From NCBI RefSeq assembly GCF_019090165.1, contig NZ_JAHRIB010000150.1, positions 1-64,000 of the forward strand: a stretch of 64,000 bases of DNA. The letters run 5' to 3'. Each line of letters begins with the position of its first letter. The first letter of the stretch is position 1. Below the pieces are notes generated by a model. It saw only the letters and a list, made by a program, of their open reading frames with translations, was not told the origin of the DNA and searched no databases. Source of the DNA: Streptomyces sp. BV286. Lineage in GTDB: Bacteria > Actinomycetota > Actinomycetes > Streptomycetales > Streptomycetaceae. This document shows positions 35,587 through 43,911 of the stretch, piece after piece. The position numbers were made by a program, and so were the translations under genes.

Positions 35587-35860
35587 GTGGCACCTCCTGC
35601 GGAAGGCGGCGCATCGTAGCGCCATACACACCCGATGTGTACAGATTGACGGTCAGGAGCCCCGGATTTCAACCGGAAGCGGGTGTGCGGGTAGTCTGTA
35701 CCGTCTGCACCGGTGTCTGCCCAGGCCACGACACGGTCTCCTGCCCAGTTCGCTGAGCAGCGGCCCGATTGTCAGTGGCTGCCGATACCGTTGCTACGCA
35801 TCACAACCCTCCTGCCACGGAACGACCGTGGCCGCCGAGTCCAAAGGAGGTGGGTTACAC

Positions 35861-36151
35861 ATGCGTCACTACGAAGTGATGGTCATCCTCGACCCCGATC
35901 TCGAAGAGCGTGCTGTCTCGCCGCTGATCGAGAACTTCCTCTCCGTCGTCCGTGAGGCGAACGGAAAGGTCGAGAAGGTCGACACATGGGGCCGTCGTCG
36001 TCTCGCGTACGAGATCAAGAAGAAGCCCGAGGGCATCTACTCGGTCATCGACCTGCAGGCCGAGCCTGCGGTCGTGAAGGAACTCGACCGCCAGATGAAC
36101 CTGAACGAGTCGGTCCTCCGGACCAAGGTCCTCCGTCCCGAGACCCACTGA
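35861..36151 (+). CDS. rpsF: 30S ribosomal protein S6
   Basis: S6 is a small-subunit protein that binds S18. The ATG at 35861 with AAAGGAGGTGG ahead gives 96 residues. It begins RHYEVMVILDPDLEERAV, includes GRRRLAYEIKKKPEGIYSVI and ends LRTKVLRPETH. It is first in the rpsF-ssb-rpsR-rplI operon; the 274 bp upstream presumably hold its promoter. Confidence 0.97.
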   Translation: MRHYEVMVILDPDLEERAVSPLIENFLSVVREANGKVEKVDTWGRRRLAYEIKKKPEGIYSVIDLQAEPAVVKELDRQMNLNESVLRTKVLRPETH

Positions 36152-36232
36152 GCTTTCCAGCTCAGCTGATCTCGGACACCGAGTAGCAGCAGCACCAAGC
36201 AGCCAGCAGCAAACCCGCCGAGAGGTTCCCCC

Positions 36233-36832
36233 ATGGCAGGCGAGACCGTCATCACGGTCGTCGGCAATCTTGTCGACGACCCCGAGCTGCGCTTCACCCC
36301 GTCCGGTGCGGCGGTCGCGAAGTTCCGTGTCGCGTCCACTCCCCGCACCTTCGACCGTCAGACCAATGAGTGGAAGGACGGCGAAAGCCTGTTCCTGACC
36401 TGCTCGGTCTGGCGTCAGGCGGCGGAGAACGTCGCCGAGTCGCTCCAGCGAGGCATGCGCGTCGTCGTGCAGGGCCGGCTGAAGCAGCGGTCCTACGAGG
36501 ACCGTGAGGGCGTCAAGCGCACGGTCTACGAACTGGACGTCGAGGAAGTCGGCGCCAGCCTGAAGAACGCCACGGCCAAGGTCACCAAGACCACCGGTCG
36601 GGGTGGCCAGGGCGGTTACTCCGGTGGTGGCGGTGGCGGTCAGCAGGGCGGCGGCTGGGGCGGAGGCTCCGGCGGCGGTCAGCAGCAGGGTGGCGGCGCT
36701 CCCGCCGAAGATCCCTGGGCGACCAGCGCTCCTGCCGGCGGCAGCGGCAACCAGGCCGGTAGCGGCGGTGGCGGCTGGGGTGGAAACTCCGGCGGTTCCG
36801 GCGGCGGCTACTCGGACGAGCCCCCCTTCTAG
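36233..36832 (+). CDS. ssb: Single-stranded DNA-binding protein
   Basis: SSB coats single-stranded DNA at forks and recruits partners through its C-terminal tip. It has 199 residues. The OB fold spans about 1-110, from AGETVITVVGNLVDDPELRF through RSYEDREGVKRTVYELDVEEVG. A long Gly/Gln/Ser-rich linker follows, with repeated GGG-Q-GG and WGG units. The acidic tip DEPPF closes the protein. It lies between rpsF and rpsR, as in other actinobacteria. Confidence 0.96.
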   Translation: MAGETVITVVGNLVDDPELRFTPSGAAVAKFRVASTPRTFDRQTNEWKDGESLFLTCSVWRQAAENVAESLQRGMRVVVQGRLKQRSYEDREGVKRTVYELDVEEVGASLKNATAKVTKTTGRGGQGGYSGGGGGGQQGGGWGGGSGGGQQQGGGAPAEDPWATSAPAGGSGNQAGSGGGGWGGNSGGSGGGYSDEPPF

Positions 36833-36889
36833 GCCTCGTGCCGAAGGTGGGCCGTACCCACACTTCTTGATCAAACAGGAGAGACACAC

Positions 36890-37126
36890 ATGGCGAAGCC
36901 GCCTGTGCGCAAGCCGAAGAAGAAGGTCTGCGCATTCTGCAAGGACAAGGTCACGTACGTGGACTACAAGGACACGAACATGCTGCGGAAGTTCATTTCC
37001 GACCGCGGCAAGATCCGTGCCCGCCGCGTGACCGGCAACTGCACGCAGCACCAGCGTGACGTCGCCACGGCTGTGAAGAACAGCCGTGAGATGGCGCTGC
37101 TGCCCTACACCTCCACCGCGCGATAA
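36890..37126 (+). CDS. rpsR: 30S ribosomal protein S18 (zinc-type)
   Basis: S18 has 78 residues. Cysteines in KVCAFCKDK (C14, C17) and GNCTQHQRD (C51, H54) form the zinc ribbon of the C+ class. From established knowledge, Streptomyces also encode a zinc-free paralogue under Zur control elsewhere. GAGAGACACAC precedes the ATG. rplI starts 18 bp after its stop. Confidence 0.96.
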   Translation: MAKPPVRKPKKKVCAFCKDKVTYVDYKDTNMLRKFISDRGKIRARRVTGNCTQHQRDVATAVKNSREMALLPYTSTAR

Positions 37127-37144
37127 GGGAAGGGTGACCGACAA

Positions 37145-37591
37145 ATGAAGATCATCCTCACCCACGAGGTCTCCGGCCTCGGTGCCGCGGGCGACGTCGT
37201 CGACGTCAAGGACGGTTACGCTCGCAACTACCTGATCCCGCGGAACTTCGCTATCCGCTGGACCAAGGGTGGCGAGAAGGACGTCGAGCAGATCCGTCGT
37301 GCTCGCAAGATCCACGAGATCGCGACGATCGAGCAGGCCAACGAGATCAAGGCCCGCCTCGAAGGCGTCAAGGTCCGTCTGGCCGTCCGCTCCGGCGACG
37401 CCGGTCGTCTCTTCGGTTCCGTCACCCCGGCCGACGTCGCTTCGGCGATCAAGGCTTCCGGTGGCCCCGAGGTCGACAAGCGCCGCATCGAGCTGGGCTC
37501 GCCGATCAAGACGCTGGGCGCCCACGAGACGTCCGTGCGTCTGCACCCCGAGGTTGCCGCCAAGGTCAACATCGAGGTTGTCGCAGCCTGA
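37145..37591 (+). CDS. rplI: 50S ribosomal protein L9
   Basis: L9 has two lobes joined by a long helix. It has 148 residues. It begins KIILTHEVSGLGAAGDVVDV, with the conserved GYARNYLIPRNFA at about 24-36. The C-terminal lobe includes GRLFGSVTPADVA and ends VNIEVVAA. It is the last gene of the operon and is followed by a terminator stem. Confidence 0.97.
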   Translation: MKIILTHEVSGLGAAGDVVDVKDGYARNYLIPRNFAIRWTKGGEKDVEQIRRARKIHEIATIEQANEIKARLEGVKVRLAVRSGDAGRLFGSVTPADVASAIKASGGPEVDKRRIELGSPIKTLGAHETSVRLHPEVAAKVNIEVVAA

Positions 37592-37614
37592 CCCCTGCGC
37601 TCAGCAGAGCTGAG

Positions 37615-37649
37615 AGAAGGGCCGCATCCCGCGAGGGTGCGGCCCTTCT
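37615..37649 (+). terminator. Terminator of the rpsF-rplI operon
   Basis: A 15-bp stem with one G-U pair (37615-37629 with 37635-37649), with TTCTT at its 3' side, lies 23 bp after the rplI stop. Confidence 0.8.
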
Positions 37650-37764
37650 TCATGTGGTTCGGGCTCCGTGCGGTTCGCGTCTTGAGGTCCTTTGGTCCTT
37701 GCTGAGGCTCGAATCTGCGCGAGGCGTGGAGTGGGAGGTCCCGCTCCGGGGCCGACCGTTTCTC

Positions 37765-37780
37765 CGTTTCACGTGAAACG
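37765..37780. promoter_or_regulatory. parS: parS site 7
   Basis: GTTTCACGTGAAAC core with C/G flanks; the first of three within 116 bp after rplI. Confidence 0.93.
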
Positions 37781-37834
37781 GGCCGGAGTCCGGCAGCCGG
37801 CAAGGCGACGAAGACCCTTGGTTGGGCGGCTTCT

Positions 37835-37850
37835 TGTTTCACGTGAAACG
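37835..37850. promoter_or_regulatory. parS: parS site 8
   Basis: Perfect 14-bp core with flanks T and G. Its right-hand context is the inverted copy of the left-hand context of site 7. Confidence 0.93.
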
Positions 37851-37864
37851 GAGAAACCGCCCAC

Positions 37865-37880
37865 CGTTTCACGTGAAACA
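37865..37880. promoter_or_regulatory. parS: parS site 9
   Basis: Perfect core with flanks C and A. It ends 1 bp before the stop codon of the MATE gene, 30 bp centre to centre from site 8. Confidence 0.93.
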
Positions 37881-37881
37881 G

Positions 37882-39228
37882 TCAGCGTGTAGCGCCGGTC
37901 ACGATCCAGCGGCCCGAACGGGTGCGCAGCCACAGGGTCAGCATGCGCACGGTCATCATGAGGGTCATCGCGCCCCAGACCGCGGTGAGCCCGCCGCCGA
38001 ATACAGGTACGAGAAGCGCCACCGGAGCGAAGACCGCCAGAGTGACCAACATGGCCCGTGCGAGATAGGGGCCGTCTCCCGCCCCCATCAGGACGCCGTC
38101 GAGGACGAAGACGATGCCGCAGATCGGCTGGGACAGCGCCACCACGAGAAGAGCGGGTAGTGCCGTGTCCTGGACCGACGAGTCGCTGGTGAAGAGCGGG
38201 AGGAAGAGCGGGCGGCTTGCGATGACCAGACCTCCGAGTACGACGCCGACGGCGATACCCCACTCGACCATGCGGCGGCATGCCTCGCGGGCTCCTCGGG
38301 CGTCGCCCGCCCCCAGATAGCGCCCGATGATGGCTTGCCCCGCGATGGCGATCGCGTCGAGCGCGAAGGCGAGCAGGCTCCACAGCGACAGGATGATCTG
38401 GTGGGCTGCGATGTCGGCGTCTCCGAGGCGCGCGGCGACAGCGGTGGCGATCATCAGGATCGCGCGCAGGGAGAGGGTTCGGACGAGGAGAGGTGCTCCG
38501 GCCTGGGCACAAGCGCGTATCCCTGCGAGGTCGGGGCGCAGGGACGCTCCGTGCTTGCGCGCCCCGCGGACGACCACATAGAGGTACGCGGCCGCCATAC
38601 CGAACTGGGCGATGACGGTGCCCCAGGCGGAGCCGGCGATACCGAGATCCGCGCCGTAGACGAGAGCCGCGTTCAGGACGGCGTTGGCGACGAAGCCCGC
38701 GATGGCGACATAGAGCGGGGTCCTCGTGTTCTGCAAGCCGCGCAGGACGCCGGTGGCAGCGAGGACGACGAGCATCGCGGGGATGCCGAGCGTCGAGATA
38801 CGCAGGTACGTGACGGCGTAGGGGGTAGCCGTGTCCGAGGTTCCGAAGAGTTCCACCAGAGCGGGTGCGGTGGGCAGGACGATGGCGATGACGGCGGCAC
38901 CGAGCAGCAGGGCGAGCCAGATGCCGTCCATCCCCTGACGGATGGCGGCCTGCAGATCTCCCGCGCCGACCCGACGGGCGACGGCGGCCGTGGTGGCGTA
39001 CGCGAGGAAGACGAAGATGCTGACGGCGGTGGCGAGGAGAGCGGAGGCGACTCCGAGACCGGCGAGTTGAGCTGTGCCGAGATGGCCGACGATGGCGGTG
39101 TCGGCCATCAGGAAAAGAGGCTCGGCGATGAGCGCGCCGAAGGCCGGGACAGCCAGCGCGACGATCTCTCGGTCGTGCCGACGCCGGGTGGCCTTGGGGG
39201 CCTCGGGAGCCTGTGTCATGCACATCAA
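37882..39228 (-). CDS. MATE-family multidrug/metabolite efflux transporter (DinF-like)
   Basis: This is an integral membrane antiporter of 448 residues with about 12 hydrophobic segments. It begins near REIVALAVPAFGALIAEPLF, followed by ADTAIVGHLGTAQLAGLG, the characteristic MATE helix 1-2 region. The substrate is unknown. It ends against the triple parS cluster and is divergent from dnaB across a 450-bp gap that carries DnaA boxes. Confidence 0.9.
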   Translation of the reverse strand: MMCMTQAPEAPKATRRRHDREIVALAVPAFGALIAEPLFLMADTAIVGHLGTAQLAGLGVASALLATAVSIFVFLAYATTAAVARRVGAGDLQAAIRQGMDGIWLALLLGAAVIAIVLPTAPALVELFGTSDTATPYAVTYLRISTLGIPAMLVVLAATGVLRGLQNTRTPLYVAIAGFVANAVLNAALVYGADLGIAGSAWGTVIAQFGMAAAYLYVVVRGARKHGASLRPDLAGIRACAQAGAPLLVRTLSLRAILMIATAVAARLGDADIAAHQIILSLWSLLAFALDAIAIAGQAIIGRYLGAGDARGAREACRRMVEWGIAVGVVLGGLVIASRPLFLPLFTSDSSVQDTALPALLVVALSQPICGIVFVLDGVLMGAGDGPYLARAMLVTLAVFAPVALLVPVFGGGLTAVWGAMTLMMTVRMLTLWLRTRSGRWIVTGATR

Positions 39229-39407
39229 TCTAATCTTCCACAGGTAAGAGATGCAAGTGTCTCGTGACCCTTACTGGCAAACTCGTGCGACGGGTCGTCA
39301 CACGCCGTTTCCATAGATCTTGGTCCGACCGGGAAAGTTTTTCTTCTGCACAGCCGGTGGACGGGATAAGTGCAGGTCAAGATGGGTGTGGAAAAGAGGC
39401 TGAGTGC

Positions 39408-39496
39408 TTGTTCACAGGCCTGTCCACCGGGTCGTGCACAGGTTTTGCGGAGTTCTCCACAGCATCGGGGCCGTCGTCCACATGGCCTGTGGATAA
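39408..39496. promoter_or_regulatory. Cluster of DnaA-box-like sequences upstream of dnaB
   Basis: Six 9-mers match the DnaA-box pattern within 89 bp. They are TTGTTCACA (39408-39416), CTGTCCACC (39420-39428), TCGTGCACA (39432-39440), TTCTCCACA (39453-39461), TCGTCCACA (39474-39482) and, on the other strand, TGTGGATAA (39488-39496). They lie in the 450-bp MATE-dnaB gap, 183 bp before the dnaB start. The density is comparable with oriC itself. Confidence 0.65.
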
Positions 39497-39678
39497 CCAG
39501 ATTGGCTGACGGTGCCCGCGGGCCTACCGTGGTGCGGCACCCTCTCCCTCCTCCGTCCTCGGAAACCTCGCAAAACCGACGCGTCAGAACCGGAGTTGGG
39601 CGTCTCATTTGTCAGTGTCGTGCCGTAGGAATGAGAGGCACGGCGAGGTCCGCTCAGCGGACGGGAGGAGGTGGCCCG

Positions 39679-41154
39679 GTGAGTATTTCCGAGCCCTTGG
39701 ACGATCCGTGGGCCGACAGCGGTCCCAGTGACCGTCTGCCCGCCTCCCGCCAGCGCCGCGACGGGGGCCGGAGCCGGGACGACCAGCACGACCGCGGTTC
39801 GGACAACAGTGCCTGGGACGGGGCCGGTTCGTCCTTCGAGCGCGTACCACCGCAGGATCTCGACGCCGAACAGTCCGTTCTCGGCGGCATGTTGCTCTCG
39901 AAGGACGCCATCGCCGACGTCGTGGAAGTCCTCAAGGGCCACGACTTCTACCGTCCGGCACACGAGACCGTCTACGGCGCGATCCTCGACCTCTACGCCA
40001 AGGGCGAGCCGGCCGACCCGATCACGGTCGCCGCCGAGCTCACCAAGCGCGGCGAGATCACCAAGGTCGGCGGCGCGTCCTATCTGCACACCCTGGTCCA
40101 GACGGTCCCGACCGCGGCCAACGCCGAGTACTACGCGGAGATCGTCCACGAGCGCGCCGTCCTGCGCCGCCTGGTCGAGGCGGGCACCCGCATCACGCAA
40201 ATGGGATACGCGGCCGACGGTGACGTGGACGAGATCGTCAACAGTGCCCAGGCCGAGATCTACGCGGTCACCGAGCAGCGCACGACCGAGGACTATCTGC
40301 CGCTCGGCGACATCATGGAGGGCGCCCTCGACGAGATCGAGGCGATCGGCTCGCGCTCGGGGGAGATGACCGGTGTGCCGACCGGCTTCACCGACCTCGA
40401 CCAGCTCACCAACGGTCTGCATCCCGGGCAGATGATCATCATCGCGGCTCGTCCCGCCATGGGTAAGTCGACGCTGGCGCTCGACTTCGCGCGAGCCTGT
40501 TCGATCAAGCACAACATGCCGAGTGTGATCTTCTCGCTCGAAATGGGCCGCAACGAAATCGCCATGCGTCTGCTGTCCGCCGAAGCACGCGTGGCGCTGC
40601 ATCACATGCGCTCCGGCACGATGACCGACGAGGACTGGACCCGGCTCGCCCGCCGGATGCCCGATGTCTCAGCCGCCCCGCTCTTCATCGACGACTCCCC
40701 GAACCTGTCGATGATGGAGATCCGTGCCAAGTGCCGTCGTCTCAAGCAGCGTGCCGACCTGAAGCTCGTCGTCATCGACTACCTGCAACTGATGCAGTCC
40801 GGTGGCAAGCGCTCCGAGAGCCGGCAGCAGGAGGTCTCGGACATGTCCCGAAACCTGAAGCTGCTGGCGAAGGAGCTGGAGCTGCCCGTCATCGCGCTGT
40901 CCCAGCTGAACCGTGGTCCCGAGCAGCGCACCGACAAGAAGCCGATGGTCTCCGACCTGCGTGAATCCGGGTCCATCGAGCAGGACGCGGACATGGTGAT
41001 CCTGCTGCACCGTGAGGACGCCTACGAGAAGGAGTCGCCGCGCGCGGGCGAGGCGGACATCATCGTGGGCAAGCACCGTAACGGCCCGACGGCCACGATC
41101 ACGGTCGCCTTCCAGGGTCACTACTCACGCTTCGTGGACATGGCACAGACCTGA
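39679..41154 (+). CDS. dnaB: Replicative DNA helicase DnaB
   Basis: DnaB is the hexameric 5'-3' helicase of the fork. The GTG at 39679 after GGGAGGAGG gives 491 residues; the open frame continues upstream through non-protein-like DNA. The N-terminal domain starts near RVPPQDLDAEQSVLGGMLLS. The RecA-like core has Walker A ARPAMGKSTLALDFA and Walker B LVVIDYLQLM. It ends ITVAFQGHYSRFVDM. No intein is present. A cluster of DnaA boxes lies upstream. Confidence 0.96.
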   Translation: MSISEPLDDPWADSGPSDRLPASRQRRDGGRSRDDQHDRGSDNSAWDGAGSSFERVPPQDLDAEQSVLGGMLLSKDAIADVVEVLKGHDFYRPAHETVYGAILDLYAKGEPADPITVAAELTKRGEITKVGGASYLHTLVQTVPTAANAEYYAEIVHERAVLRRLVEAGTRITQMGYAADGDVDEIVNSAQAEIYAVTEQRTTEDYLPLGDIMEGALDEIEAIGSRSGEMTGVPTGFTDLDQLTNGLHPGQMIIIAARPAMGKSTLALDFARACSIKHNMPSVIFSLEMGRNEIAMRLLSAEARVALHHMRSGTMTDEDWTRLARRMPDVSAAPLFIDDSPNLSMMEIRAKCRRLKQRADLKLVVIDYLQLMQSGGKRSESRQQEVSDMSRNLKLLAKELELPVIALSQLNRGPEQRTDKKPMVSDLRESGSIEQDADMVILLHREDAYEKESPRAGEADIIVGKHRNGPTATITVAFQGHYSRFVDMAQT

Positions 41155-41212
41155 CCGCCACCCGGTGACAAATGCGCTCGACGCGAGCCGTCGGGGCAGG
41201 TGGACTGGGGTC

Positions 41213-42601
41213 ATGACGACGACATCTGGGGAAGATCTGCTTCCCGCCACGCGCCGGGCCCTGCTGCACAGAATCGCCACCGCCCAGGCGGACGGGCGGG
41301 CGCCGTCGTTGGTCGCGGCGGTCGTGCGGGGCGGGGACACGGTGTGGCACGGCTCCCGTACCTCCGTGGACGGGCACGGGCCCGACGAGAACGTTCAGTA
41401 CCGCATCGGCTCCATCACCAAGACGTTCACCGCGGTCCTGGTGATGAGGCTGCGTGACGAGGGCCTACTCGACCTGGGCGATCCGCTGGAGAAGTATCTT
41501 CCGGGCACCGGCGCGGGGGAGGCGACGATTGCCGAACTCCTCGCGCACACAGGCGGCTTGGCCGCGGAGTCTCCCGGCCCCTGGTGGGAACGCACTGCGG
41601 GATCGCTGCGTCCTGAACTCGCCGACGTGCTGGGCGAGCACCCGCACCGGCATCCGGTCGGCCGGCGGTTCCACTACTCGAACCCCGGCTACACGTTGCT
41701 GGGCGCTCTGGTCGAGGCACTGCGGGACGCCCCGTGGGAGGAGGTCCTGCGGAACGAGGTGCTCGAACCACTGGGGCTGCACAGGACGAGCGGTCAGCCG
41801 CAGGCGCCCCACGCGGGTGGCTGGGCCGTACATCCCTGGGCGGACGTGATGCTTCCCGAGCCGACCGAGGATCTCGGCCGGATGGCGCCGGCCGGTCAAC
41901 TCTGGTCGACGAGCGGCGACTTGGCCCGCTTCGCCGCCTTCCTCGCGAAGGGCGACGACCGGGTACTGGGCACGGATTCCGTACGGGAGATGCGTACGCC
42001 CTCCGCTCCGGCCGAAGCGGAGGAGGTGGCAGCAGGTGCCGCGTACGGCCTGGGAATGCAGATCCAGCACCGGGACGGCCGCACCCTCGTGGGGCACGGC
42101 GGTTCCCTCCCGGGCTTCCTCGCCGGGCTCATGATCAGTGTCGAGGACGACTTGGCCGTCGTCGTACTCGCCAACTGCACCTCGGGTCCGCCCGTGTCGA
42201 CGGTGGCAGCCGACCTCGTCCGTATCGTCGCGGAGGCCGAGCCTCGGATTCCCGCGCCGTGGCGGCCGCTGCCCGAAGCCGACCGGTCCGTACTGGAGCT
42301 GACCGGACCGTGGTACTGGGGGACGCACGCCTTCGTGCTGCGTCTGACCGCCGGCGGGGATGTCACGCTGGGCCCTCTCGCGGGCACTGGTCGGCGCTCG
42401 CGCTTTCGGGCCCGGGCGGACGGGTCCTGGACAGGACTCGACGGCTACTACGCCGGCGAGCTTCTGCGGGCCGTGGAGGGCCCCGACGGGGCGGTGAGCC
42501 ACCTGGACCTCGGCTCGTTCGTGTTCACGCGCCAGCCGTACGGAGAGGGGGCTCCCGTCCCGGGTGGCGTGGACCCCGAGGGGTGGCGCGGGATCAAGTA
42601 G
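41213..42601 (+). CDS. Serine beta-lactamase-like hydrolase (class C/esterase family)
   Basis: This is a penicillin-binding-fold serine hydrolase of 462 residues from an ATG at 41213. The SxxK motif is SITK in YRIGSITKTFTAV (about 64-67), the YxN motif is YSNPGY, and a third motif HGG occurs in LVGHGGSLPGFLAG. There is no signal peptide, so it is probably cytosolic and acts as an esterase or D-aminopeptidase-like enzyme rather than a secreted beta-lactamase. A C-terminal domain of about 100 residues follows the core. It is convergent with a GNAT gene across a parS palindrome. Confidence 0.85.
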   Translation: MTTTSGEDLLPATRRALLHRIATAQADGRAPSLVAAVVRGGDTVWHGSRTSVDGHGPDENVQYRIGSITKTFTAVLVMRLRDEGLLDLGDPLEKYLPGTGAGEATIAELLAHTGGLAAESPGPWWERTAGSLRPELADVLGEHPHRHPVGRRFHYSNPGYTLLGALVEALRDAPWEEVLRNEVLEPLGLHRTSGQPQAPHAGGWAVHPWADVMLPEPTEDLGRMAPAGQLWSTSGDLARFAAFLAKGDDRVLGTDSVREMRTPSAPAEAEEVAAGAAYGLGMQIQHRDGRTLVGHGGSLPGFLAGLMISVEDDLAVVVLANCTSGPPVSTVAADLVRIVAEAEPRIPAPWRPLPEADRSVLELTGPWYWGTHAFVLRLTAGGDVTLGPLAGTGRRSRFRARADGSWTGLDGYYAGELLRAVEGPDGAVSHLDLGSFVFTRQPYGEGAPVPGGVDPEGWRGIK

Positions 42602-42627
42602 CCGTCGATCGCGGCGCATAGCGGGGT

Positions 42628-42679
42628 GCATGACGAGGGGCGTCCTGTTTCACGTGAAACAGGACGCCCCTCGTCATGC
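42628..42679. terminator. 52-bp perfect palindrome centred on parS site 10
   Basis: The left half (42628-42653) and right half (42654-42679) are exact complements, with parS in the middle. It lies between convergent genes (stops at 42601 and 42711). Confidence 0.7.
42646..42661. promoter_or_regulatory. parS: parS site 10
   Basis: Perfect TGTTTCACGTGAAACA at the centre of a 52-bp palindrome. Confidence 0.95.
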
Positions 42680-42710
42680 CGGATGGGATTCGTCGTCGGC
42701 GGGACGTGCC

Positions 42711-43163
42711 TCAGAGCTGCAGCTTGAACCCGACGTGCGATGGCGTGAAGCCCAGACGCTCGTAGAACCGGTGAGCGTCTTTCCGGCTGGCGTCGGAGGT
42801 CAGCTGCACCAGCTGGCAGCCTTCGCTCCGGGACCGGTCCACGGCCCACTCGATGAAACGGGTCCCCAGGCCGCTGCCCCGCTCGTCGGCATGCACGCGG
42901 ACGGCTTCGATGATCGAGCGCGTCGCTCCCATGCGGGCCAGCCCCGGGACGATCGTGAGCTGGAGCGTGCCGACGACGCGTCCCGCGCGCACGGCGACGA
43001 CCACATGCTGGTTCGGATCTCCGCTGAGGCGTTCCAGGGCGGCCAGATACGGGGTCAGGTCGTCCGGCGACTCGCGCTGCGCGCCCAGTGGGTCGTCGGC
43101 GAGCATCGCGACGATCGCGGGGATGTCGTTCGCGAGAGCGGGGCGTATTTCAAGATCTCCCAT
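42711..43163 (-). CDS. GNAT-family N-acetyltransferase
   Basis: This is a probable acetyl-CoA acetyltransferase of 150 residues; the ATG at 43163 gives GDLEIRPALANDIPAIVAML. The acetyl-CoA motif reads VHADERGSGLGTRFIEWAVD, followed by LVQLTSDASRKDAHRFYERLGF, the classic motif B. The substrate is unknown. It is the single gene on the minus strand between a parS palindrome and the marR gene. Confidence 0.88.
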   Translation of the reverse strand: MGDLEIRPALANDIPAIVAMLADDPLGAQRESPDDLTPYLAALERLSGDPNQHVVVAVRAGRVVGTLQLTIVPGLARMGATRSIIEAVRVHADERGSGLGTRFIEWAVDRSRSEGCQLVQLTSDASRKDAHRFYERLGFTPSHVGFKLQL

Positions 43164-43306
43164 GGCGGACAGCCTATGCAGCACGCACGCGGCGTCGAAG
43201 GCGCCCGTCGTGTGCCCCGCGGGCACGTGCGCCCGTCGCCGGCTTCTTCGCGGGGTGTGTCCGGCGCGGGCCCCGCTCGGCGCCGTCTGCTCCTGCGTCG
43301 GTCCGC

Positions 43307-43771
43307 CTACGCGGGGGTGGGCAGGCTCGCCGACTCCACGACGCGAACCAGTGGGGCCAACTCGGGTTTCGTGGCCGCTTCGTCCAGCGCCTCGCGCAGC
43401 GCTGTGTCGTTGGTGGGCCGAGCTTCCTCCAGAAGCTTGAGCCCTGCCTCGCTGACGTTCGTGTAGATGCCCCGACGGTCGGTGGGGCACAGGTAGCGCG
43501 CAAGCAGGCCGCGGTCCTCGAGCCGGGTCACCAGCCGAGTGGTGGCGCTCTGGCTGAGGACGACCGCGTCAGCGACCTGCTTCATCTGCAGATGGCCGCC
43601 GTCGCCGTCGTGCTGCCGGCTGAGGACGTCGAGGAGCGAGTACTCGCGCACGCTCAGGCCGTGCCGGGTCTGCAGGGCCCGTTCGATGTGCGCCTCGATC
43701 CTCCCGTGCAGCAGGGAGAGGGCGCACCAGCCCTGGGCGAGAGCGGTGAGCGCGGGGTCCGTCGCTGTCAT
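43307..43771 (-). CDS. MarR-family transcriptional regulator
   Basis: This is a winged-helix dimer of 154 residues; the ATG at 43771 begins TATDPALTALAQGW. The DNA-binding region includes LQMKQVADAVVLSQSATTRLVTRLEDRGL, and the wing reads LCPTDRRGIYTNVSEAG. It is divergent from the MFS transporter gene at 43912, its probable target. An inverted TTGCAC-GTGCAA repeat lies in the shared gap. Confidence 0.9.
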   Translation of the reverse strand: MTATDPALTALAQGWCALSLLHGRIEAHIERALQTRHGLSVREYSLLDVLSRQHDGDGGHLQMKQVADAVVLSQSATTRLVTRLEDRGLLARYLCPTDRRGIYTNVSEAGLKLLEEARPTNDTALREALDEAATKPELAPLVRVVESASLPTPA

Positions 43772-43833
43772 GGCAATTCCTCCGTCCCGGAGCGGCTGAC
43801 ACCAGGATAGAGCACAGCTGCAATATCCTGCGC

Positions 43834-43856
43834 TTGCACTTAACCCGCGTGTGCAA
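43834..43856. promoter_or_regulatory. Possible MarR operator
   Basis: TTGCAC (43834-43839) and GTGCAA (43851-43856) are inverted with an 11-bp spacer in the 140-bp gap between divergent marR and MFS genes. Position and symmetry suggest an operator; the arms are short. Confidence 0.45.
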
Positions 43857-43911
43857 CTATTGTGAACGCACGTAAAGCGCTCCTGCAATCTTCTGGAAAG
43901 GGTTCTCCCCC

